This document shows, in pieces, positions 52,190-61,146 of a stretch of 64,000 nt of DNA. A model generated the notes under the pieces. The model was not told the DNA's origin, made no database searches, and saw nothing but the letters and a program-made list of their open reading frames with translations. A program made the position numbers and the translations under genes. Numbering within the stretch: position 1 is the first letter of the stretch; each line of letters opens with the position of its first letter. Source of the stretch: an uncultured Alphaproteobacteria bacterium. Its GTDB lineage: Bacteria > Pseudomonadota > Alphaproteobacteria > RF32 > CAG-239. The stretch is taken from positions 168,289 to 232,288 of the forward strand of contig CALXTQ010000004.1 in assembly GCA_944391485.1 (NCBI GenBank), written 5' to 3'.

Positions 52190-53061
52190 TGAGAAGAAGC
52201 GCGAGAGATGAATTTTTAAGCCCGTCCAAAGGATTTGCGGGATTTATGCACCGTCTGGTTATGTTTATTCTGCTGCCGCTCCGGAAGCCGCTTATTGTTT
52301 TTCCCGTGCTTTTTCTTTTATATCTGATTCCGACGTTTATCGGAGCTAAGCCGACCGAAGTTCATTTGTGGTATATGAAAGAATTTCGGAAGGCTTACGC
52401 TTCGGCAGCGGTGTTTGCCGCCGATAAGTTCGGATATCTTTTTGCCGGGGAAGCGAAGACTGAACAGGCGCAGCCGGAAGATAAACAAAAACCGAAAGGT
52501 ATTGATATTTTGGTGGAACCGCATCAGAAAGCCGTCCGTCGGCAGATGTTTGAAAAAGCAAAAGCGGCACCGGTAGCTGTCAATATCCTTGAAATCCACA
52601 ATGAGGATGTTGTCAATGTTGAAGACGTGCGCCGGGCCGAGAAAGAGGCGCGGTCGGTTATTGAAAATTACAATAACCAGCTTAATCAGATGCGGGCTGC
52701 GGAGGAAAAAAGCAAAGATGCAGGCGCTGATACCCCTGTCTTTAAGGTTTCAACCAAGCTTCCGCTGATTTATCTGAAAGAGCCCAAGCCCGTGGAGGGC
52801 GAGGCTGAAGTTAAAAATGCCAATGAGTTGGTGGTCGGCGGAACCTATATCTTTTTATACGGTATTTATGTGGATCCGAATCTGGCCAGAGGCGCAGCTG
52901 CCAAAAAGTTTCTTGTTGATAAGCTGAAAGGGAAAAAGGTGCGGTGCAATATTGTCGCTTACACCTATCAGGATGTGGCGACGGGCTTATGTTATGTCGA
53001 CGGGGAAAACATCAACCAGATTCTTGTTGACGAAGACTATTCAAGAAATGTAGCGTTGTAG
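52189..53061 (+). CDS. Membrane-anchored protein with degenerate SNase-like domain
   Basis: Protein of 290 residues. One membrane helix lies near residues 34-53, then a long charged linker with coiled-coil tendency (about 90-190). The C-terminal region GTYIFLYGIYVDPN to LKGKKVRCNIVAYTYQDVATGLCYVDGENINQILVDEDYSRN resembles a staphylococcal-nuclease (OB) fold. Catalytic arginines are not clear, so it may bind rather than cut. The start overlaps the metG stop. The function is unknown. Confidence 0.65.
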   Translation: MRRSARDEFLSPSKGFAGFMHRLVMFILLPLRKPLIVFPVLFLLYLIPTFIGAKPTEVHLWYMKEFRKAYASAAVFAADKFGYLFAGEAKTEQAQPEDKQKPKGIDILVEPHQKAVRRQMFEKAKAAPVAVNILEIHNEDVVNVEDVRRAEKEARSVIENYNNQLNQMRAAEEKSKDAGADTPVFKVSTKLPLIYLKEPKPVEGEAEVKNANELVVGGTYIFLYGIYVDPNLARGAAAKKFLVDKLKGKKVRCNIVAYTYQDVATGLCYVDGENINQILVDEDYSRNVAL

Positions 53062-53069
53062 AGGCAGTC

Positions 53070-54512
53070 ATGTGGCAGCCGGTATTGATGATTAACGGAT
53101 ATCTGGTCAGCGTTTTGGGCGTGGCCATGCTGATACCGGCCGGGTTGGATATGTATCTTACCGGGAAAAACTGGTCGCTGTTTATTACGTCTTCCATCGT
53201 AACTTTGTTTTTCGGTATTTCACTGTTTTTGGGAAACCGGACGCAAATAAAAAAAATTACGCTGCAGCAGGGGTATCTGCTTACGGTTGTCAGCTGGGTG
53301 TCGTTGACTTTGCTGGCAACGATGCCTTTTATGCTTTTCGGGACGACGGAGTATTTTGCCGATGCGCTGTTTGAGGCTATGTCCGGACTCAGCACAACTG
53401 GAGCGACAGTTTTGACCAATATTGAGGAACAGCCGGAAGCGATTTTGCTGTGGCGTTCAATGCTGAATGGCCTCGGCGGCATAGGGATCGTTATGTTTGC
53501 CGTGGCGATGCTGCCTTTTCTGGGGATCGGCGGAATGCAGATTTTTCAGAGAGAAAATTCTGACATTAACGATAAGTTTATGCCCAAATTTGTTTATATT
53601 GCCAAAAGAATTATGGTCGTGTATGCAACTTTGCTTATTTCCTGCGCCTTAAGCCTTTATTTTGTCGGTATGACGCCGTTTGAGGCCGTCAATTATGCCA
53701 TGGCAACAATTGCAACTGGCGGTTTTGCGACCAAAGATACTTCCGTTGGATTTTATGACAGTGTCGGCATAGAGATGGTTATTTCGTTGTTTATGGTTCT
53801 CGGCGCTTTGCCGATGACTTTTTATATCATGATTGTTCAAAACCGGGATCTGCATTCGTTCAGAACCGCGCAGGTTGCCGCTTTTATAAAAGTTTTGGCG
53901 TTTTATATTCTGGCTACTTCCGTCTGGCTTACTTATAACGGTACTTACGGTTTTTGGACAGCTCTGCGTTTTGCTACTTTTAATATTATTTCCATTACGA
54001 CTTCCACGGGGTTTGTTTCTACTGACTATATGGCCTGGGGGCCATGGGCTGGAACTTTCTTCATTATTTTTGCCCTGACGGGCGGCTGTACCGGTTCAAC
54101 TTCCGGATCAGTCAAGATTTTCCGCTGGCAGGTCGTGGTGGCTTATCTGAAAAAATCCCTGATTGTGGCGACGGAACCGAACCGGGTCGTTCCTGTTAAA
54201 ATCGGCAGTCTGACAACCGACGGATCAATTATTTCCTCCGTGTTTGTTTTTTTGAGCGCTTATGTTTTCAGCCTGACGGTTTTAACGGTTTTGGTCGCTC
54301 TGACCGGCGTTGATTTTGATACGGCGTTCGGGTCGGTTGTCGGCTGTATTACCAACTCCGGCCCCGGAATCGGTTCTGTTGTCGGTCCGGCCGGTACTTT
54401 TGCCCCGTTGTCTGACACGGCAAAATATATTCTTTCCTTTGCCATGCTTCTGGGGCGTCTTGAGGTTCTGACCGTTTTGGTTATTTTTACCAAAAGCTTC
54501 TGGCGCAGCTAG
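53070..54512 (+). CDS. TrkH/KtrB-family potassium transporter
   Basis: Membrane protein of 480 residues with the four pore loops of the family: MSGLSTTGATVL, MATIATGGFATKD, ISITTSTGFVSTDY and GCITNSGPGIGSV. The G of each TGx filter is kept. It would mediate K+ uptake with a TrkA-type regulator, which is not in the window. It starts eight bases after the SNase-like gene. Confidence 0.93.
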   Translation: MWQPVLMINGYLVSVLGVAMLIPAGLDMYLTGKNWSLFITSSIVTLFFGISLFLGNRTQIKKITLQQGYLLTVVSWVSLTLLATMPFMLFGTTEYFADALFEAMSGLSTTGATVLTNIEEQPEAILLWRSMLNGLGGIGIVMFAVAMLPFLGIGGMQIFQRENSDINDKFMPKFVYIAKRIMVVYATLLISCALSLYFVGMTPFEAVNYAMATIATGGFATKDTSVGFYDSVGIEMVISLFMVLGALPMTFYIMIVQNRDLHSFRTAQVAAFIKVLAFYILATSVWLTYNGTYGFWTALRFATFNIISITTSTGFVSTDYMAWGPWAGTFFIIFALTGGCTGSTSGSVKIFRWQVVVAYLKKSLIVATEPNRVVPVKIGSLTTDGSIISSVFVFLSAYVFSLTVLTVLVALTGVDFDTAFGSVVGCITNSGPGIGSVVGPAGTFAPLSDTAKYILSFAMLLGRLEVLTVLVIFTKSFWRS

Positions 54513-54700
54513 CTGCCGGAAAAGTTCTACCGCGGTATTGACGGCAGACAGCTCTGTTCTTTTGCCTGCCTTTTTATTTTTGCAACGGCCGTTTTAGGAT
54601 TTTTGCGCTGTCGCCGTTGTTATTTGGAAATTGCCGCTTATATCTGTTGGGACGATTTGGGAAAAATCTGCCGGAAAGATTTTTGAGAGGAGAGTTTTCA

Positions 54701-55222
54701 ATGGATGATTTTGATAATTTGGAACGACTGGCAAAGCTCAGAGATAAGGACATCATCAACGAAGAAGAGTTCGTTACTCTGAAACGCAATATCGTCAGCC
54801 GCAATATCGGTATGTGTCCCGACTGCAAAAGCGGCGTGGCTTACGCTTTGCTCGCCTGGTTTTTGGGAATGTTCGGCGCGCATAATTTTTATGCCGGTTA
54901 TACGAAGCGGGCTATCGCCCAGCTGCTGCTGACGGTTTTTTCCTGGATTTTGTTCTTTATTCCCTTGGTTGTTGTTCAAATCTGGGCTCTGGCCGATATG
55001 TGCCTGATTAATAAGGATGCGCAGGGGCGGCCGTTTAAGGGCGATAAGACGCTGGTTCTGATTATTCGTATTACGGCAGTTGCCTTTTATGTTATCTCTT
55101 ATCTTATTGCGTTTATGGGAATTATAGCGGCTGTTGTTGCCGGCGGAAAATCCGCTATTGCCGCGGCGCCTCTGACTTCGGCTGTTCCGCCGATTCCTCA
55201 CGGCACCATTATTTATCATTAG
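54701..55222 (+). CDS. SHOCT-like plus TM2-domain membrane protein
   Basis: Protein of 173 residues. Residues 1-33 (LERLAKLRDKDIINEEEFVTLKRNI) look like a SHOCT-type oligomerisation helix pair. A CPDC pair follows, then a TM2 domain with AWFLGMFGAHNFYAGYTKRAIAQLLL and a DxxLINKD ending, plus a third hydrophobic helix at about 125-150. The start was placed at ATG 54701 behind GAGAGGAGAG. The function of TM2 proteins in bacteria is unknown. Confidence 0.8.
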   Translation: MDDFDNLERLAKLRDKDIINEEEFVTLKRNIVSRNIGMCPDCKSGVAYALLAWFLGMFGAHNFYAGYTKRAIAQLLLTVFSWILFFIPLVVVQIWALADMCLINKDAQGRPFKGDKTLVLIIRITAVAFYVISYLIAFMGIIAAVVAGGKSAIAAAPLTSAVPPIPHGTIIYH

Positions 55223-55282
55223 ACTTGTTATCCGCAGAAAGCGATTATTATTATGATCACGCCAAAATCACATCACACACCT

Positions 55283-55312
55283 GAGCCCCGCAGAATGCGG
55301 GGCTTTTTATTA
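55283..55312 (+). terminator. Rho-independent terminator after the TM2 gene
   Basis: AGCCCCGC (55284-55291) pairs with GCGGGGCT (55297-55304), followed by TTTTTATT. Confidence 0.9.
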
Positions 55313-55316
55313 TAAG

Positions 55317-55576
55317 TCTTGCGAGAAATCCCGGATTTACTCTGGGCTGAATGCCAGGGTGATGGGGAACAATACCATCCCATGCCGGTGAACCCGCCCA
55401 AACAGTTAGGTTTGTTGCTGATTAGATCAGTTTATCGGAGATATTTGTTGGCAGTCTTGCGGAAGAATGCAAGGAAAGAGAAATAATGCTGCCTATGAGC
55501 GGGGCAGAGCGTGAGGTTTGCCACTGACAGAAAACCGCCAGGTCGGTAACTGTCGATCTGTTTTCGGGAAAAAGGC
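55317..55576 (+). ncRNA. Candidate structured non-coding RNA of unknown class
   Basis: About 260 bases between two terminators, with no protein frame of quality, are unusually rich in local pairing. Helices include GATGG/CCATC (about 55361-55380), CTGAT/ATCAG (about 55418-55430), GGCAG (55450-55454) with CTGCC (55489-55493) enclosing CTTGC/GCAAG (55456-55473), and a GACAG/CTGTC stem enclosing ACCG/CGGT (about 55526-55554). Higher G+C than ordinary spacers here and a terminator at 55577-55610 suit a plus-strand transcript. I could not match it to RNase P, tmRNA, SRP or 6S RNA: the RNase P core, a tRNA-like T-loop and the SRP GGAAGGAAGCA motif are missing. The strand is uncertain. Confidence 0.45.
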
Positions 55577-55612
55577 AAAAAAACTCCCCGTTTTTACGGG
55601 GAGTTTTTTTGG
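55577..55612. terminator. Bidirectional terminator between the RNA-like region and recA
   Basis: ACTCCCCGT (55583-55591) pairs with ACGGGGAGT (55596-55604), with A-runs on the left and T-runs on the right. It ends recA on the minus strand and the presumed RNA on the plus strand. Confidence 0.9.
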
Positions 55613-55613
55613 T

Positions 55614-56645
55614 TTAGTCTTCTCCGACGGCTTCCGGTTCGTCATCACCGATCATTTCGGTTGTCAGGTGTCCGGCGTCGGCTCTGATTTTATTTTCAAT
55701 CTCATCAGCGACAGCAGGATTTTCCTTCAGGAATAGTTTGGCATTTTCGCGTCCCTGACCGAGTTTTTCGCCTTTGTAAGAGAACCAGGCTCCGGCTTTT
55801 TCGACAATTCCGGCCTTGACGCCTAGATCAATCAATTCTCCGGTTTTGGAAATGCCTTCGCCGTACATGATATCGAAATCGACGGTTTTGAACGGGGGCG
55901 CAACTTTGTTTTTGACGATTTTGACGCGGGTCTGGCTGCCGATGACGTCTTCCTTGTCTTTAATGGCGCCGATCCTGCGGATGTCCATGCGGACAGAAGC
56001 ATAAAATTTGAGGGCGTTTCCTCCGGTCGTCGTTTCGGGGTTGCCGAACATGACGCCGATTTTCATGCGGATTTGGTTGATGAAGATAATCAGCGTGTTG
56101 GAGCGGGAAACCGTCGAGGTCAGTTTGCGCAGAGCCTGACTCATCAGACGAGCCTGCAGTCCCATATGCGAATCACCCATTTCTCCCTCAAGTTCCGCTT
56201 TGGGAACCAGAGCGGCGACTGAGTCGACAACGAGCACGTCAATGGCACCGGAACGAACCAGAGTATCGGCGATTTCAAGAGCCTGTTCGCCGGCGTCCGG
56301 CTGGGATATCAGCAGATTTTCGATGTCGACGCCGATTTTTTTGGCATAGGAAGGATCCAGCGCGTGTTCCGCATCAATAAACGCGCAGGTGCCACCTTTC
56401 TTCTGGGCCTGGGCAATGACACTCAGGGCCAGAGTCGTTTTACCCGAGCTTTCCGGTCCGTAAATTTCGATGATACGACCTTTGGGCAGTCCGCCAATTC
56501 CCAAAGCGATATCAATACCTATCGAACCGGTCGAAATGGCCTCGATATCCACGTTCGGGTTTTGTCCGAGACGCATGATCGAACCTTTGCCAAAAGCTCT
56601 TTCAATTTGGGTAAGCGCCGCGTCGAGGGCTTTGTCTTTTTCCAT
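55614..56645 (-). CDS. recA: Recombinase RecA
   Basis: RecA of 343 residues, the DNA strand-exchange ATPase and SOS co-protease. Walker A is GPESSGKTT (63-71). Walker B is in [10 protein letters not shown], loop L2 in [24 protein letters not shown], and the acidic tail is short. ATG 56645 with GGAAAGAGAG upstream was preferred over a TTG six codons earlier. An imperfect palindrome at 56766-56782 may be a LexA site. Confidence 0.97.
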   Translation of the reverse strand: MEKDKALDAALTQIERAFGKGSIMRLGQNPNVDIEAISTGSIGIDIALGIGGLPKGRIIEIYGPESSGKTTLALSVIAQAQKKGGTCAFIDAEHALDPSYAKKIGVDIENLLISQPDAGEQALEIADTLVRSGAIDVLVVDSVAALVPKAELEGEMGDSHMGLQARLMSQALRKLTSTVSRSNTLIIFINQIRMKIGVMFGNPETTTGGNALKFYASVRMDIRRIGAIKDKEDVIGSQTRVKIVKNKVAPPFKTVDFDIMYGEGISKTGELIDLGVKAGIVEKAGAWFSYKGEKLGQGRENAKLFLKENPAVADEIENKIRADAGHLTTEMIGDDEPEAVGED

Positions 56646-56765
56646 GTAGTACTCTCTTTCCAAAACAGTTTGTGGTTATTTGTTTGTTTCACTATCCAAC
56701 TTATTATCAAAAAATACAATTTGATGATAAAAGTTATCCCTTGAAAAATACAATGTACTACTTTT

Positions 56766-56782
56766 GTTCTTTTTGCAAGAAC
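56766..56782. promoter_or_regulatory. Palindrome upstream of recA, possible operator
   Basis: GTTC-N9-GAAC lies about 120 bases before the recA start. The alphaproteobacterial LexA consensus is GTTC-N7-GTTC, so this is not a standard SOS box. It is recorded because recA is normally LexA-controlled and no better site was seen. Confidence 0.25.
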
Positions 56783-56808
56783 TTTTTTCGTTTTGCGGAA
56801 AGATTTTG

Positions 56809-57693
56809 TTATTTGCGTTTTTCGGGTTTTCCCGAGATGATGTTTTTCTTTAATCCTCGGCTGTCGAGTTGCTGATATTCCTCCAGCGCGGCGGTTACGA
56901 CGGCGCCGAAAATGACCACGGCCCAGGCCAGATACATCCAGATCAGAAAAACGGGCAGGGTGGCCAGAGCGCCGTACAGGGTTTTATAGGTGGCGGTTTT
57001 CAGCATAAACCAGCCGAAAGCCTTTCTTAAAACGGCAAAAAGAATGACGGAAACAAAAGCACCGACGCAGGCGTTTGATATTTTGATCTTTTTATTGGGA
57101 ACCAGAACATAAACCAGGACGAGCACCAGCATTGTGATCAGAGGCGGGAGAATATAGCTTAAAAAAAGCTGCATTCCGGCTTCGCCTTCTGGGACGTATT
57201 TTTGCAGGGCGTAAAGATATCCGCGCAGGGAAAAAGCCGTTCCCAAAAGCAGCGGGCCAAGGGTTATGACCGTCCAGTACAGAGTTATTTTTGTGGTAAT
57301 GCGCCGCGGCCGGGTAACTTTGAAAATAAAGTTGAGACTGTTTTCTATAGTGGAAAGCATTAAAATAGCCGTGATGGCGATGCCGACGACGCCAATGGTC
57401 GTCAGCTGCGCGGTCGCGTTGATAAATTCGGAAAAATACTGGTTGACTTCCTGTTCCAAAGTGGGAACGAATGTCCGCAGCAAAAATTCCTGCACCTGCT
57501 CCTTGACGCCGTCAAAAACGGGAAAGGCCGAAAAAATGGCCAGGCCGATGGCGAACAGCGGCACAACGGCTATCAGTGACGTGTAACTCAAAGATGCCGC
57601 AACGCGGAAGATGGTGTCGTTCTGGGCCCGGTGGCCGAGAAAAAATAAAAATTCGCGGGTTTGGGCGTACAGGGCGGTAATCTTTTGTTTCAT
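56809..57693 (-). CDS. YihY/BrkB-family inner-membrane protein
   Basis: Multi-pass membrane protein of about 294 residues with six hydrophobic helices. Family segments are ASLSYTSLIAVVPLFAIGLAIFS near the N-terminus, TRPRRITTKITLYWTVITLGPLL in the middle and the ending ALATLPVFLIWMYLAWAVVIFGAVVTAALEE. The start may be ATG 57693, which has GGAAAA upstream, or ATG 57711. Function is unknown, and the old RNase BN label is incorrect. It lies upstream of recA on the same strand. Confidence 0.88.
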   Translation of the reverse strand: MKQKITALYAQTREFLFFLGHRAQNDTIFRVAASLSYTSLIAVVPLFAIGLAIFSAFPVFDGVKEQVQEFLLRTFVPTLEQEVNQYFSEFINATAQLTTIGVVGIAITAILMLSTIENSLNFIFKVTRPRRITTKITLYWTVITLGPLLLGTAFSLRGYLYALQKYVPEGEAGMQLFLSYILPPLITMLVLVLVYVLVPNKKIKISNACVGAFVSVILFAVLRKAFGWFMLKTATYKTLYGALATLPVFLIWMYLAWAVVIFGAVVTAALEEYQQLDSRGLKKNIISGKPEKRK

Positions 57694-57824
57694 TTCAGTT
57701 TTCCAATACATTCGCGGCTCACAAAAAAAATTGTTTACAATAGGCGTTAAATTTTATAAAAGTGCTTTCAGAAAATTTAATTCAATATATTTAATTTTTT
57801 AAATAAAGCAAAGGAAAATATCTT

Positions 57825-58655
57825 ATGACTTCGACTACACCGCTGATGGCCGGTAAAAAAGGACTCATCATGGGTCTGGCTAACGACAAATCTATTGCCT
57901 GGGGAATTGCGCAGGCTTTGGATGCCCAGGGCGCGCAAATCGCCTTTTCTTATCAGAATGAAGCTTTGGAAAAAAGGGTAAAGCCTTTGTCCGAGACGCT
58001 GAGTTTTGAACCGACGCTGATTAAATGCGACGTTACCGATTCAGCCAGTGTAGAAGCCTGCTTCAAAGAACTGGGTGAGAAGTGGGGAAAAATTGATTTT
58101 GTCGTCCATGCCATTGCTTTTTCCGATAAAAATGAGCTGAAGGGCCGGACGATAGACACGACTCTTTCGAACTTTTTGAACACGATGCATATTTCCTGCT
58201 ATTCTTTCTTGGAAACTTGCAGATGCGCCGCTCCAATCCTGAATGAAGGTGCCGGCATTGTAACGCTGACCTATCTCGGCGGAGAAAGAACGCTTCCGAA
58301 CTATAATATTATGGGCGTTGCCAAAGCAGCTTTAGACGCTGCCGTCCGCTATGCTGCCGTCGATCTCGGCGTTCAGGGCGTCCGCGTCAATGCCATTTCC
58401 GCCGGTCCGATCAAGACACTGGCCGCTTCGGGTATCGGCGATTTCCGCAAAATTCTGCGTTGGAACGAGCTCAACGCTCCGTTAAAACGCAACGTTACGC
58501 AGGATGAGGTCGGACGCGCGGCTTTGGCTCTGCTTTCTGATCTGGGACTTGGAATTACCGGCGAAGTGCTGCATGTCGATGCCGGTTACCATTCAATCGG
58601 CATGGTTGCTCTCGACAAAGCTCATGAATCTGCAGAAGTCCTCGCAGAATTTTAA
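57825..58655 (+). CDS. fabI: Enoyl-[acyl-carrier-protein] reductase (NADH), FabI
   Basis: FabI of 276 residues, the last step of each fatty-acid elongation cycle. The catalytic Y150 and Y160 with K167 are in TYLGGERTLPNYNIMGVAK (Y-x6-K). The NADH site is in GLANDKSIAWGIAQ, and ISAGPIKTLAASGI is the family signature. It is divergent from the YihY gene, with about 110 A+T-rich bases between, and is followed by a terminator. It belongs to the housekeeping type II pathway, distinct from the ACP genes at 3-5 kb. Confidence 0.96.
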   Translation: MTSTTPLMAGKKGLIMGLANDKSIAWGIAQALDAQGAQIAFSYQNEALEKRVKPLSETLSFEPTLIKCDVTDSASVEACFKELGEKWGKIDFVVHAIAFSDKNELKGRTIDTTLSNFLNTMHISCYSFLETCRCAAPILNEGAGIVTLTYLGGERTLPNYNIMGVAKAALDAAVRYAAVDLGVQGVRVNAISAGPIKTLAASGIGDFRKILRWNELNAPLKRNVTQDEVGRAALALLSDLGLGITGEVLHVDAGYHSIGMVALDKAHESAEVLAEF

Positions 58656-58686
58656 GCTTGAGTTTTCAGTCTGAATCTTTATATTT

Positions 58687-58719
58687 AAAGCCATTGACGT
58701 GATGTTAATGGCTTTTTTT
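58687..58719 (+). terminator. Rho-independent terminator after fabI
   Basis: AAGCCATT (58688-58695) pairs with AATGGCTT (58707-58714), followed by TTTTT. Confidence 0.85.
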
Positions 58720-58732
58720 GAAAGTTTGTGAA

Positions 58733-60547
58733 ATGAAAGATTTTGAATCGCCTTTTCCGGCCGTGGGCAGAGACCGTAAAAAACAGCTTGCCGCCAAAAT
58801 CCTGCTGCGTTCGCTCTTGTATGCGTTTGCGCTTTTCGGACTGCTGTTCATCGTGTTGCTTTTTGTTATTTTGGGGATGCTGCGGCAGGATACCGCAGTT
58901 ACCGCGGAAGTGCCGGACAAGGCGGTGCTGGTCGTTGATTTTGACGAGGCTTTTCCGGAGGTCAGGGCTGACGATTTGTTTTCGGAGCTGAGCGAAAAGC
59001 CGTCTCTGTCTTTTTATGATCTGCTTAAGGCCGTTAATGTCGCCGCTTTGGACAATCGCGTAAAAGCTCTGGTGGGAACGGTCAGCGTTTCTGGTCTCGG
59101 GCTGGCGCAGATTCAGGAACTGCGCGCGGCGGTTGCCGCTTTCAGAAAAAGCGGAAAACCGGCGTATCTGTATTCGTCTGGTTTCGGATCTTTCGGCAAC
59201 GGAACAAGCGAATATTATCTGGCGACGGCTTTTGACAAGATTGTCATGCAGCCCGGTACCGAAGCCGGTATTACCGGAATTGGAATAGAGGTGCCTTTTG
59301 TCCGGGGGCTTTTGGACAAGATCGGCGTTACTCCCGAGTTTTATGCGCGGCATGAATATAAAAACGCCATGACGTCGCTGACTGAAAAAACTTTTACGCC
59401 GCAGTACAAAAACGAGATGACCCGTCTGGGGCAGAATATTTTCGAGCAGATGACGCGGGATATTGCCTCCGCCCGGAAAATTGACGAAGAAAAGCTTCTG
59501 CAAGCGGTGAATTCGGCGCCTCTGTCCGCCGAAGAAGCTTTGTCTGCGGGGCTGATAGACGAAACCGCCTATAAACCCGCGCTGATTGCGCGCGTCATTA
59601 AAGATACCGGCGGGAAAATGATTAATGTAACGGATTATAGCTTAAACATAGAAAACGGGCGGAAAAATGTTCCAACTGTCGCTTTTTTGGTGCTGGACGG
59701 CGTGATCAGCTCCGGTCAGAGCGTTCCCAATCCTTTTGAAGGGGAGGCCGTTATCGGCGCCGATACCGTTGCCGCGCAACTTGAAGATATTATTGCGGAT
59801 AAAAACGTCAGGGCCGTTATTCTGCGTATAAACAGTCCCGGCGGCAGCTATGCGGCGTCCAGCGAAATCTGGTATGCTATCAGCCATATTAAGGAAACGC
59901 ACAAGCTGCCGGTGGTCATTTCCATGGGAGACTATGCCGCGTCGGGCGGTTATTTTGTTTCTCTGGCAGGAGATTATCTGCTGGCGGAACCTTCCACACT
60001 TACGGGTTCCATCGGCGTTTTGGGCGGAAAAATGGTTCTTTCCGGTTTGTGGAAAAAGCTGGATGTTAACTGGCAGGAAATCAAGTTCGGCGACAATGCC
60101 GGCATCTTAAGCCCGAACAGGACTTTCAGCGCGGAGGAAAAAGCGGTCTTTGACCGGTCTCTGGATAATATTTATGCCGATTTTACGGCAAAAACGGCAG
60201 AAGCCCGCGGCATCAGTCCCGCAGATATGGACAAGCTGGCGCGCGGCCGGGTCTGGACGGGAGAAAAAGCTGTTGAGTTCGGGCTGGCTGACGCCTTGGG
60301 CGGCATTGAGGCGGCGATTGCAAAAGCCAAAGAACTCGGCGGTATCAGTCCCGGGCAGAAATTTAACATAACCTATTATCCCAAGCGGAAAACGCTGCAG
60401 GAAAAACTGGCTCAGGTTTTGCAGGGCGGTCCGAAAATTTCTGTTAATAAGGTCGTTAATGATCTGGGTTTTCGGAGCAAAGATATTAATATGATAAAAC
60501 GATTAGGTTTTGACGCGGTTTTGCCGCCGTTTACACTCAATTACTAG
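58733..60547 (+). CDS. sppA: Signal peptide peptidase SppA, 67-kDa type
   Basis: Membrane-anchored S49 serine protease of 604 residues that clears cleaved signal peptides. One N-terminal helix lies at about residues 24-47. Two S49 domains follow. The general-base lysine K210 is in HEYKNAMTSL and the nucleophile S404 in GDYAASGGYF, at positions close to those of E. coli SppA (K209, S409). The ATG at 58733 has only a weak ribosome-binding site and starts just after the fabI terminator. It is followed by gatC after 16 bases. Confidence 0.94.
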   Translation: MKDFESPFPAVGRDRKKQLAAKILLRSLLYAFALFGLLFIVLLFVILGMLRQDTAVTAEVPDKAVLVVDFDEAFPEVRADDLFSELSEKPSLSFYDLLKAVNVAALDNRVKALVGTVSVSGLGLAQIQELRAAVAAFRKSGKPAYLYSSGFGSFGNGTSEYYLATAFDKIVMQPGTEAGITGIGIEVPFVRGLLDKIGVTPEFYARHEYKNAMTSLTEKTFTPQYKNEMTRLGQNIFEQMTRDIASARKIDEEKLLQAVNSAPLSAEEALSAGLIDETAYKPALIARVIKDTGGKMINVTDYSLNIENGRKNVPTVAFLVLDGVISSGQSVPNPFEGEAVIGADTVAAQLEDIIADKNVRAVILRINSPGGSYAASSEIWYAISHIKETHKLPVVISMGDYAASGGYFVSLAGDYLLAEPSTLTGSIGVLGGKMVLSGLWKKLDVNWQEIKFGDNAGILSPNRTFSAEEKAVFDRSLDNIYADFTAKTAEARGISPADMDKLARGRVWTGEKAVEFGLADALGGIEAAIAKAKELGGISPGQKFNITYYPKRKTLQEKLAQVLQGGPKISVNKVVNDLGFRSKDINMIKRLGFDAVLPPFTLNY

Positions 60548-60563
60548 TTTTGGAGAAAGAAGC

Positions 60564-60851
60564 ATGGCAGTTGATCAGGAGACTGTTAAAAGGGTAGCGT
60601 TTTTGTCGCGCCTGAAAGTTGATGAAGATAAGATTCCGGCAACGGAGAATGAGTTTAACAAAATCCTGAAATGGGTTGAGCAGCTGAACGAGGTTGACAC
60701 GGATCATGTCGAACCGCTGGTTTCGGTTAATGAAAATACTCTGGTCTGCCGCGACGATGTTGTTAACGACGGAGAAATGCCAGATAAGATTTTGGCCAAT
60801 GCGCCGCAGAGTGAGTTCGGGTATTTTGTAGTTCCGAAAGTCGTGGAGTAA
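60564..60851 (+). CDS. gatC: Asp/Glu-tRNA amidotransferase subunit C
   Basis: GatC of 95 residues, the scaffold subunit of the GatCAB amidotransferase that makes Gln-tRNA(Gln) and/or Asn-tRNA(Asn) from mischarged tRNA. Family pattern: VKRVAFLSRLKV at the N-terminus, then ILKWVEQLNEVDTDHVEPLVS, ending in SEFGYFVVPKVVE. The start ATG 60564 lies behind GGAGAAAG. A small membrane-protein gene separates it from gatA. Confidence 0.95.
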   Translation: MAVDQETVKRVAFLSRLKVDEDKIPATENEFNKILKWVEQLNEVDTDHVEPLVSVNENTLVCRDDVVNDGEMPDKILANAPQSEFGYFVVPKVVE

Positions 60852-60856
60852 AACAA

Positions 60857-61120
60857 ATGTTTCTGGGCTTTTTCAAACAGCATTGCAGCGACAGGGAAGT
60901 TCTTAGAAAAATAACGTTTAAAGTTACGGCCGGTTTGCTGATTTTTGCGGCAGCCGTTTTGCTGGTCTGCTATTTTTCTGCGGATAAGGAACCCGCGGCG
61001 GGCAGGGATGCCGAGGCTGATGCCGGAAGAACTTTTTCCGTCGGAGAAAATGCCGGAGCAGACGGGAAAAACGCTCCTAGCCTTATTGAATATGAGACGC
61101 CGGCTCATACGGCAGAATAA
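60857..61120 (+). CDS. Small single-pass membrane protein between gatC and gatA
   Basis: Predicted protein of 87 residues, not recognised. It has a basic N-terminus, one membrane helix (about residues 22-43) and a low-complexity tail rich in A, G, E and D. It starts five bases after gatC, with GTGGAG in the gatC end as a weak ribosome-binding site, and ends 26 bases before gatA. It could be a genuine small operon gene or a chance frame. Confidence 0.5.
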   Translation: MFLGFFKQHCSDREVLRKITFKVTAGLLIFAAAVLLVCYFSADKEPAAGRDAEADAGRTFSVGENAGADGKNAPSLIEYETPAHTAE

Positions 61121-61146
61121 TTAAATCGTGGAAAGTGAAAAACAAG

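Noticed and set aside
55317..55576. RNase P RNA, tmRNA, SRP RNA, 6S RNA or cobalamin riboswitch
   Set aside because: The RNase P GAGGAAAGTCC core, a tmRNA T-loop with tag frame, and the SRP GGAAGGAAGCA loop were not found on either strand; a GCCACTG near 55519 recalls the B12 box, but the rest of that riboswitch is missing and no cobalamin-related gene follows; 6S could not be judged by sequence alone.
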